A DNA stretch of 12,426 nt from an uncultured Eubacteriales bacterium (GTDB taxonomy: Bacteria > Bacillota > Clostridia > Lachnospirales > Lachnospiraceae): assembly GCA_900321915.1 (NCBI GenBank), contig ONXW01000243.1, forward strand, positions 1 to 12,426, written 5' to 3'. How positions within the stretch are numbered: the stretch's first letter is position 1; every line of letters begins with the position of its first letter. A model generated the notes under the pieces. That model saw only the letters and a list, made by a program, of their open reading frames with translations, searched no databases and was not told where the DNA came from. Made by a program: the position numbers and the translations under genes. This document shows positions 7,758 to 12,426 of the stretch, in pieces.

Positions 7758-7831
7758 CGGGGCGTGGCGTAGTTTGGTAGCGCGCTCGGCTGGGGGCCGA
7801 GAGGTCGCAAGTTCAAATCTTGTCGCCCCGA
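7758..7831 (+). tRNA. tRNA-Pro, anticodon GGG
   Basis: Full cloverleaf seen: acceptor stem CGGGGCG (7758-7764) pairs with CGCCCCG (7824-7830), with discriminator A at 7831. The D-loop contains AGTTTGGTA. The anticodon stem CTCGG/CCGAG encloses the loop CTGGGGG, giving anticodon GGG with G37, both typical of tRNA-Pro. The T-arm is GCAAG-TTCAAAT-CTTGT. No CCA is encoded, so the end is added by nucleotidyltransferase. It decodes CCC/CCU. The gene stands alone with its own promoter and terminator. Confidence 0.97.
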
Positions 7832-7835
7832 CTGG

Positions 7836-7872
7836 AAAAAGGCTGGATCCGCATTCGGATTCAGCCTTTTTT
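7836..7872 (+). terminator. Terminator of tRNA-Pro, probably bidirectional
   Basis: A stem formed by GGCTGGATCCG (7841-7851) and CGGATTCAGCC (7856-7866), 11 bp with one G-U pair and a CATT loop, is flanked by A5 (7836-7840) and T6 (7867-7872). It begins five bases after the tRNA. The A-run gives a U-tract on the other strand, so it can also end the DUF937 transcript, whose stop codon is at 7897. Confidence 0.93.
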
Positions 7873-7896
7873 CTTTCCTGTCCGGAGAGGGCTCTC

Positions 7897-8388
7897 TTAC
7901 TTCAGGCCCAGCAGCGCGCCCAGGAGAGCGCTTCCATCGAAGGCATCCGCGCTCTGCGCGGGAGCCGGCGCATCCTCTGCCTTTGCGGTATCTACCGCGG
8001 AAGATACCCCGTTCAGCATCGACGGCGCGATGATGGCAAGAACCTTGGCAATCTGCGCGGGGCTCAGGCCGGTCTCCTTCTCCATCTCGTCCACGGCCGG
8101 GGAATTGTCGCCGAGGATATGTCCGATGATCTTGGCGCCGTCCTCTTCATCCGCCTCCTCGTACTGTTCCGCAACGGGTTTTGCGCCCTTATGCTGGCCC
8201 AGGGCGTTCATCAGGGACGACGCGCCGTTCTGGGAAGAGGCGTTGCTTGTCATGGCTTTCAGCAGGATCGGAATCGCGATCAGCAAAAGCTTGGTAATCT
8301 GGGCCTGGGAAAGGCCCGTTTTTCCGGAGAGGGTTCCCACGGAATTGTCGTCAGTCATAGATCCGAGCAGCAGGCTTAAAAGATTCAT
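7897..8388 (-). CDS. DUF937 family protein with internal duplication
   Basis: A 163-residue soluble protein with no signal peptide, rich in Ala, Leu and Ser. I recognise the DUF937 pattern: Leu-rich N-terminus (MNLLSLLLG), a TGLS-x-AQI-x-K helical repeat, and an Asp/Ala-rich C-terminus closing with ALLGALLGLK. The repeat unit occurs twice (residues 24-48 and 106-130, 13 of 25 identical, the second with AIIAPSML), separated by an acidic linker around 73-84. Function of the family is not established and I do not assign one. The start is supported by AGGAG about seven bases upstream. Monocistronic and minus-strand, convergent with tRNA-Pro and divergent from the HAD phosphatase gene. A TATGAT -10-like element lies at 8435-8440, but I see no good -35 partner. 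Confidence 0.85.
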   Translation of the reverse strand: MNLLSLLLGSMTDDNSVGTLSGKTGLSQAQITKLLLIAIPILLKAMTSNASSQNGASSLMNALGQHKGAKPVAEQYEEADEEDGAKIIGHILGDNSPAVDEMEKETGLSPAQIAKVLAIIAPSMLNGVSSAVDTAKAEDAPAPAQSADAFDGSALLGALLGLK

Positions 8389-8403
8389 TCTTTTCTCCTT
8401 TTT

Positions 8404-8413
8404 CTGTGCACAG
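8404..8413. repeat. Ten-base perfect palindrome in the DUF937 leader
   Basis: CTGTGCACAG is a perfect inverted repeat between the DUF937 ribosome binding site and its -10-like element. It is small enough to be chance, but its position would suit an operator. Confidence 0.3.
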
Positions 8414-8443
8414 TCAACGGACAGCTTTTCCTAAATCATACAT

Positions 8444-8460
8444 CATTTTCCGGCAAAATG
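8444..8460. repeat. Inverted repeat between the divergent DUF937 and HAD genes
   Basis: CATTTT and AAAATG arms flank CCGGC, just upstream of the DUF937 -10-like element. The symmetry could serve as a regulator site, but no regulator gene is nearby and the arms are short. Confidence 0.3.
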
Positions 8461-8495
8461 CACCCGCAACCTGTATTTCTTTCCCCCGCGAAATA

Positions 8496-8504
8496 TGGTA
8501 TGCT
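8496..8504 (+). promoter_or_regulatory. Possible extended -10 promoter of the HAD phosphatase gene
   Basis: TGG-TATGCT fits the extended -10 pattern TGnTATAAT with four of six core matches. No good -35 is visible 17 nt upstream, which is tolerated for extended -10 promoters. An alternative TGT-TATACA lies at 8530-8538. Either would start transcription shortly before the ATG at 8563. Confidence 0.35.
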
Positions 8505-8562
8505 TGTGAAGAGAAACACTATTCCTTCATGTTATACAGTTGTACAGGATTCGGAGCAGGAA

Positions 8563-9342
8563 ATGATTAGTTTTGACCTGGATATGACGCTTCTGGATCA
8601 CAGGGCCGGGCGCATCCCTGACAGCGCGATGGACGCGATAGACCGGCTCCGGAAAAAAGGGCACCGTATCGTCCTGTCCACCGGGCGCGATATGGACAAT
8701 GTATACAGCCGCAAGTACCGCGACCTGATAAAGCCCGACGGCATCGTCCATATGAACGGGACAAAGGTTACCGTGGGGAAGGACCTCATCTTCGACCACC
8801 GCTTTTCCCCGGACCTCCTTCTGGAACTGCTCCGCTTCTGCGAGGAGCAGGGCTTCGGGATCGGGCTCACCATCGGGGATGACGACTATTATGTGAATCC
8901 CGGCGTCGTGAGGGAATACGACATCCGGCACTGGGGAATCTGCGGCAGGCAGTTCAAAGACCCGAAAAAGATCCCGGAGCTGCCGATCCGGACCCTGGCC
9001 TTTATCGGCACAAAGGAGCAGGCCGCGGCCGTGGAACAGAGATTCCCTTCCCTGAAGCTTCCCCTGTTCTCCTTCTATTCCGGCGCCGACGTCATTGAGC
9101 GCGGCTTTTCCAAGGCTGACGGCCTGGTCCGCCTGGCGAAAGCCTTCGGGGAAAAGGAAGACCTCTCCGGCACCGTCGCCTTCGGGGACAGCATGAATGA
9201 CATCGAAGTCATACGGGCCGCCGGCGTGGGGATAGCGATGGGCAACGCCGTCCCCGAGCTTCGGGAAGCCGCCGACTATGTGACGGATCCCATCGACCGG
9301 GACGGTATCTTTAACGCATGTAAAAAACTGGGGCTCATATGA
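8563..9342 (+). CDS. HAD superfamily phosphatase, Cof type (class IIB)
   Basis: Predicted cytoplasmic Mg-dependent hydrolase of small phosphorylated metabolites such as sugar phosphates or nucleotides. From the chosen start it has 259 residues. All HAD motifs are present: motif I FDLDMTLLD (nucleophile D5, general acid D7), motif II LSTGRD (S39/T40), motif III K184 (KADG), and motif IV GDSMND (D209, D213). A cap domain between motifs II and III (about 80-180) marks the Cof-like C2 type, and VGIAMGNA plus a YVTDPIDRDGI segment near the end are typical of it. Motif I has Met where Gly is usual (DLDGT). The start at 8563 is preferred to two in-frame upstream ATGs because it places motif I at the N-terminus and has GGAG six bases upstream. 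Convergent with trkH, divergent from the DUF937 gene. Substrate unknown. Confidence 0.92.
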   Translation: MISFDLDMTLLDHRAGRIPDSAMDAIDRLRKKGHRIVLSTGRDMDNVYSRKYRDLIKPDGIVHMNGTKVTVGKDLIFDHRFSPDLLLELLRFCEEQGFGIGLTIGDDDYYVNPGVVREYDIRHWGICGRQFKDPKKIPELPIRTLAFIGTKEQAAAVEQRFPSLKLPLFSFYSGADVIERGFSKADGLVRLAKAFGEKEDLSGTVAFGDSMNDIEVIRAAGVGIAMGNAVPELREAADYVTDPIDRDGIFNACKKLGLI

Positions 9343-9359
9343 GCCCCAGATATTTTTTT
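9322..9359. terminator. Bidirectional terminator between the HAD gene and trkH
   Basis: A perfect 22-base inverted repeat (9328-9349; half-site CTGGGGCTCAT) is flanked by A6 (9322-9327) and a T-run (9353-9359). It works for the plus-strand HAD gene and for minus-strand trkH, whose stop is at 9370. The HAD stop codon TGA (9340-9342) lies in the middle of the hairpin. Confidence 0.93.
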
Positions 9360-9369
9360 GCCCTTATTG

Positions 9370-10809
9370 TCAGTGCTTGCCCCAGGTGGGCGGATAGAAC
9401 AGCATCACCAGCGGGAAAATCTCAAGGCGTCCCGCCAGCATGTCAAATATCAGCACCAGCTTGGAAAAATCACTGAAAAAGCTGAAGTTCTGTGTCGGCC
9501 CGACCATGGCAAGGCCCGGCCCGATGTTGTTGAACGTCGCCGCCACCGCGGTGAAATTCGTGACGAGATCGTGCCCGTCCACCGATACCAGCAGGCAGGA
9601 AATCGCGAAAATCGTTACATAAAGCACCAGGAAAATATCGATGGAACGCGTGACGCTCAGGTCCACGGACTTGCCGTCCATCTTCACCTTGCACACCATC
9701 TTCGGGTGCAGGAACAGCTTGAATTCCTTGTGGGCGTTCTTTATCGCAATCACGAGGCGCGAAACCTTGAATCCGCCGCCGGTACTGCCGGCGCATGCGC
9801 CGATCAGCATCAGCAGCACCAGGACGGTCTTGGCCGTGGATGGCCAGAGATCGAAATCAGCCGTGCCGAAACCGGTGGTCGTGATAATGGAGGCAACCTG
9901 GAAAAATGCCTCATGCAGCGCTTTCCCCGCACTGTGGTAGAAGGAAACCGTGGACGCGGTAATGATTGCCACAGAAACGGCGACGATGGAGAAATATGCC
10001 CTCGGCTCCTCGCTGGAGAACGCCTCCTTAAAGTTCTTCATGACAATCAGGAAATATACATTGAAATTCACGCCGAACAGCAGGCAGAACACCCCGACAA
10101 TAGTCTGCAGGTGCGGCGCGTAGGCCCCCATACTGTTGTTCGTCACGGCAAATCCGCCCGTTCCGGCCGTGCCGAACGCGATGCAGAAAGAATCGAATAC
10201 CGGCATGCCCGCTACAATCAGGACAACAATCTCCGTGACGGTCATGACAAAATAAATCTGGTACAGGATCATCGCCGTGGTCCTGACCTTCGGGAGCATT
10301 CGCTCCACGCTGGGACCCGGGCTCTCCGCCTTCATCAGGTTCATGTGGGAACCGCCGGTCAGCGGAAGCAGGCTCAGGATGAATACCAGGACGCCCATGC
10401 CCCCGATCCAGTGGGTAAAGCTTCTCCAGAACAGGATGCTGTGGGAAAGGGATTCCACCTCCGCGAGGATGCTGGCCCCTGTCGTCGTGAATCCCGACAC
10501 CGTCTCAAATACCGCGTCCACCGGGTGCGGTATGGAACCGGTAAACAGAAAAGGCAGCGCCCCCGTAAGGCTTAATACAATCCAGCTTAAGGAGACGGTC
10601 GCCAGGCTCTCCGCCGTATAATAGATCTGCGTCTTCGGCTTCCTCAGGACGAGGGGCACGCCGATGACAAGGCAGATCAGCATGGACAGGAGGAAGCCGG
10701 TAATCTGGCTTTCCCCGTATATCAGCGCCACCACGCAGGGCAATACCATAAATCCGGTCTGAAAGATGCAGATCCATCCCAGAATGTAAAAAATAATAGA
10801 ATAACTCAT
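9370..10809 (-). CDS. trkH: TrkH family potassium uptake channel subunit
   Basis: Membrane subunit of a Trk/Ktr-type potassium importer, 479 residues, the usual length. All four pore-loop segments can be seen: GFTTTGAS (106-113), GTAGTGGFA (213-221), ITTTGFGT (309-316) and NNIGPGL (427-433), with their selectivity-filter glycines. Also conserved are HWIGGMGVLVF (133-143) and AGSTGGGFKVSR (340-351). Hydrophobic spans between these fit the four-fold M1-P-M2 fold. The start has AGGAG ten bases upstream, slightly far, but no nearer ATG is in frame. It lies 13 nt downstream of trkA, so the pair is one operon. The next feature is a bidirectional terminator. The symbol trkH is used for the family; KtrB is a shorter relative. 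Confidence 0.95.
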   Translation of the reverse strand: MSYSIIFYILGWICIFQTGFMVLPCVVALIYGESQITGFLLSMLICLVIGVPLVLRKPKTQIYYTAESLATVSLSWIVLSLTGALPFLFTGSIPHPVDAVFETVSGFTTTGASILAEVESLSHSILFWRSFTHWIGGMGVLVFILSLLPLTGGSHMNLMKAESPGPSVERMLPKVRTTAMILYQIYFVMTVTEIVVLIVAGMPVFDSFCIAFGTAGTGGFAVTNNSMGAYAPHLQTIVGVFCLLFGVNFNVYFLIVMKNFKEAFSSEEPRAYFSIVAVSVAIITASTVSFYHSAGKALHEAFFQVASIITTTGFGTADFDLWPSTAKTVLVLLMLIGACAGSTGGGFKVSRLVIAIKNAHKEFKLFLHPKMVCKVKMDGKSVDLSVTRSIDIFLVLYVTIFAISCLLVSVDGHDLVTNFTAVAATFNNIGPGLAMVGPTQNFSFFSDFSKLVLIFDMLAGRLEIFPLVMLFYPPTWGKH

Positions 10810-10822
10810 CGAATGACTGCTC

Positions 10823-12181
10823 CTATTCCGCCAGGATATCCTTGATGTCGTGCAGGCCCGTATGGCTTGTGACGACCACCACCGTATCCCCCTGCTGGAT
10901 CCTGTCCTGGCCGCGCGGGATGATAATCCGGTTGTGCCGCATCAGCGCCGCAATCAGGAGGTTGTTTTTCAGCTTCAGCTCCATCAGGGGCTTTTCCGTC
11001 ACGCGCGAATCCTCGCGGATCACAAATTCCAGCGCCTCCGCCTTATTGTCAAGGATATGGTACAGCGTCTCCACATTGCTGCCGATGGAGTTCTGCATCG
11101 CGCGGACATACTGGAGGATATAGTCTGCCGTGATATACTTCGGGTAAATCACGCTGCCCAGGTCCATCCGGCTGATCAGCTCGTCAAACTGCAGGCGGTT
11201 GACCTTCGTCACCAGCTTGGCCTTGCTGTTGTCCCGGGCAAAGAGGGAAAGGAATATATTCTCCTCGTCGATGCTCGTCAGCGTGACGAAGGACTCCGTG
11301 GTGGCCAGCCCTTCCTCGATGAGCAGGTTCTGGTCGGTGCCGTCGCCGTGGATGACGATGGTATTCTCCAGCTTTTCGCTGAGGTCCTCGCAGCGATCCC
11401 GGTCCATCTCAATGATCTTGACCCGGATCTTCATCTTCTCCAGCATTCCCGCAAGATAATACGCGATGGTGCTGCCGCCGATGATCATGGTACTCCTGAC
11501 CTGGTTTGTCTGAAGCCCGATCCTGCTGAAAAATGCAGCCGATTTCTCCGGGGAAGCGATGATCGATACCAGGTCTCCTGTCTGCAGCGCAAACTGGCCG
11601 CTGGGGATAAACACTTCGTCGCCCCGCTCCACGCCGCAGAACAGGACCTCCGGGTGCATCTTGTTGTCAATGTCCATAATCTTCTGGCCGGAGAGCCCGA
11701 ACTCCTCCCGGAGCCGGAACTTCAGCAGCTCAATCCTGTTTTTGGCAAAGGAGTCAATCTGGATGGCGGAGGGGAACCGGAGAACCTTGGAAATCTCCGT
11801 CGCCGCCGCGAGCTCCGGATTGATGATCATGGAGATGCCCATCTGCTCCTTGATGAATTCAATCTCATTGCCGTAAATCGGGTTCCGGACACGGGCGATG
11901 GTATGGCACCGCCCGGCCTTCCGGGCAATCAGGCAGCAGAGCAGGTTCAGCTCATCCACCGCGGTCACGGAGATGAAGACATCCGCGGTCTTGATGCCCG
12001 CCTCCATCTGGGTCGTGATGCTGGCGCCGTTGCCCACCAGCCGGATGGCGTCGATGTCCTCCGACACCTTGGCCAGCTTTTCCGGGTTCTTGTCTACCAT
12101 AACAACGTTATGACCCTCACGGACCAGCATCTCCGCCAGGGTCACACCGACTTTACCACAGCCAATAACTATAACATTCAT
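10823..12181 (-). CDS. trkA: TrkA, NAD-binding gating subunit of the potassium uptake system
   Basis: Peripheral cytoplasmic protein that assembles under TrkH and gates it in response to bound nucleotide. The 452 residues are the classic tandem form: RCK-N (1-125), RCK-C (about 142-215), second RCK-N (about 228-350) and second RCK-C (about 367-450). The first Rossmann motif is intact, GCGKVG at 7-12 with the ribose-binding acidic residue D30. The second reads GGSTIA (235-240), with Ser in place of the usual third-position Gly, so nucleotide binding there may be altered. The start is supported by an AAGGGA site about six bases upstream and by a matching promoter at 12223-12251. First gene of the trkA-trkH operon and divergent from the gene at the right edge. 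Confidence 0.96.
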   Translation of the reverse strand: MNVIVIGCGKVGVTLAEMLVREGHNVVMVDKNPEKLAKVSEDIDAIRLVGNGASITTQMEAGIKTADVFISVTAVDELNLLCCLIARKAGRCHTIARVRNPIYGNEIEFIKEQMGISMIINPELAAATEISKVLRFPSAIQIDSFAKNRIELLKFRLREEFGLSGQKIMDIDNKMHPEVLFCGVERGDEVFIPSGQFALQTGDLVSIIASPEKSAAFFSRIGLQTNQVRSTMIIGGSTIAYYLAGMLEKMKIRVKIIEMDRDRCEDLSEKLENTIVIHGDGTDQNLLIEEGLATTESFVTLTSIDEENIFLSLFARDNSKAKLVTKVNRLQFDELISRMDLGSVIYPKYITADYILQYVRAMQNSIGSNVETLYHILDNKAEALEFVIREDSRVTEKPLMELKLKNNLLIAALMRHNRIIIPRGQDRIQQGDTVVVVTSHTGLHDIKDILAE

Positions 12182-12222
12182 AAGAAATCCCTTTTTTGAA
12201 CAGAATATATATAAACGAAATC

Positions 12223-12251
12223 ATCATAACATTCCCTTCAGAAAATTGCAA
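12223..12251 (-). promoter_or_regulatory. Promoter of the trkA-trkH operon
   Basis: Minus strand: -35 TTGCAA (12246-12251), 17-nt spacer, extended -10 TGT-TATGAT (-10 at 12223-12228, five of six). Predicted start near 12216, leader about 35 nt, too short for a large riboswitch. Confidence 0.75.
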
Positions 12252-12262
12252 CAATTCAACAT

Positions 12263-12291
12263 TTTCCAAACAGGCTGTGTTATGATACAAT
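12263..12291 (+). promoter_or_regulatory. Promoter of the right-edge gene
   Basis: Plus strand: -35 TTTCCA (12263-12268), 17-nt spacer, extended -10 TGA-TACAAT (-10 at 12286-12291, five of six). Its -35 is separated from the trkA -35 by 11 nt, so the two promoters point away from each other almost back to back. Confidence 0.6.
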
Positions 12292-12345
12292 ATATGGGGT
12301 ATTATTTTCACGACTCCCCTATTTTATATGAAAAGGATTGATTGT

Positions 12346-12426
12346 ATGGCAAACAATAATACAAGAGGCTCCGGAAATTCCTCCGGGAGGACCCGTTCCT
12401 CCGGGACCGCCTCACGCAGGACAGCC
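12346..12426 (+). CDS. Partial CDS, first 27 codons; basic Ser/Gly-rich N-terminus
   Basis: The gene runs off the right edge. The visible part reads MANNNTRGSGNSSGRTRSSG and then TASRRTA: polar, positively charged and low in hydrophobics. AAAGGA lies eight bases before the ATG; an in-frame ATG six codons earlier (12328) is less well placed. An 11-base direct repeat TTCCTCCGGGA (12378-12388 and 12396-12406) is in frame and encodes the repeated Ser-Ser-Gly. Basic Ser/Thr-rich cytoplasmic leaders of this kind are common at the start of clostridial FtsK/SpoIIIE DNA translocases, which is my best guess, but the fragment is too short to identify. That a gene starts here is fairly sure, because the promoter, ribosome binding site and open frame agree. 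Confidence 0.65.
   Translation, partial: MANNNTRGSGNSSGRTRSSGTASRRTA

Noticed and set aside
7758..7872. tRNA-Pro as an integration site for a mobile element
   Set aside because: There is no integrase, no repeat of the tRNA 3' end in the window, and the downstream genes look like normal chromosome.
7750..8379. 209-codon plus-strand open frame running through tRNA-Pro and antisense to the DUF937 gene
   Set aside because: It crosses a tRNA and a strong terminator, and the opposite strand holds a recognised family protein.
8458..8562. Longer N-terminus for the HAD phosphatase starting at 8458
   Set aside because: Motif I should be at the extreme N-terminus, and the upstream stretch contains promoter-like and ribosome-binding sequences.
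9358..10575. 405-codon plus-strand open frame antisense to trkH, and the similar 395-codon one at 3377-4564
   Set aside because: Both are shadows of clear genes, rich in His, Arg and Gln, with no family resemblance.
10850..12199. 449-codon plus-strand open frame antisense to all of trkA
   Set aside because: Composition is that of a reverse-complement shadow (His/Asp/Leu-rich, no domain) and trkA is certain on the other strand.
12182..12345. c-di-AMP (ydaO) or other riboswitch before trkA
   Set aside because: The predicted leader is about 35 nt, far too short for a ydaO-type element, and no conserved core is visible.

Overview
The window looks like ordinary chromosomal housekeeping DNA from a Gram-positive anaerobe of the class Clostridia, most likely a Lachnospiraceae-like organism. 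This rests on four things: strong GGAGG-type ribosome binding sites, sigma-A promoters with extended -10 elements, a GH25 lysozyme carrying clostridial-type cell-wall-binding repeats, and the AsnA/TrkAH/MATE gene set. The coding DNA is GC-rich by eye (roughly 55-60%) and the intergenic gaps are AT-rich. Assignment below class level is inference. I see no transposase, integrase, CRISPR array, rRNA or phage gene.

Layout, left to right. 25-1800 (minus): secreted GH25 lysozyme with about ten cell-wall-binding repeats. 1827-1867: strong intrinsic terminator between the lysozyme and the unit upstream of it. 1883-7580 (minus): a four-gene transcription unit in the order asnA (ammonia-dependent asparagine synthetase), a dihydrolipoyl-dehydrogenase-like flavoprotein, a three-domain Xaa-Pro aminopeptidase and a MATE exporter. 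Gaps are 21, -11 and 21 nt, and the promoter lies just upstream of asnA. 7710-7872 (plus): a free-standing tRNA-Pro(GGG) with a near-consensus promoter and its own terminator. 7897-8388 (minus): a DUF937 protein. 8563-9342 (plus): a Cof-type HAD phosphatase ending in a bidirectional terminator. 9370-12181 (minus): the potassium uptake pair trkA-trkH. 12346-end (plus): the first 27 codons of a gene with a basic, Ser/Gly-rich N-terminus, divergent from trkA.

How the genes relate: TrkA and TrkH are the gating and channel subunits of one potassium uptake system and are co-transcribed. The asnA unit combines asparagine synthesis, a redox flavoenzyme, proline-peptide turnover and an exporter; I cannot show a shared pathway. 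The lysozyme acts outside the cell and may have its own weak promoter.

I looked for a previously undescribed system and did not find a convincing one. The items most worth a second look are the Tyr that replaces the catalytic His in the Lpd-like protein, the possible promoter/attenuator in front of the lysozyme, and an inverted repeat overlapping the asnA promoter.
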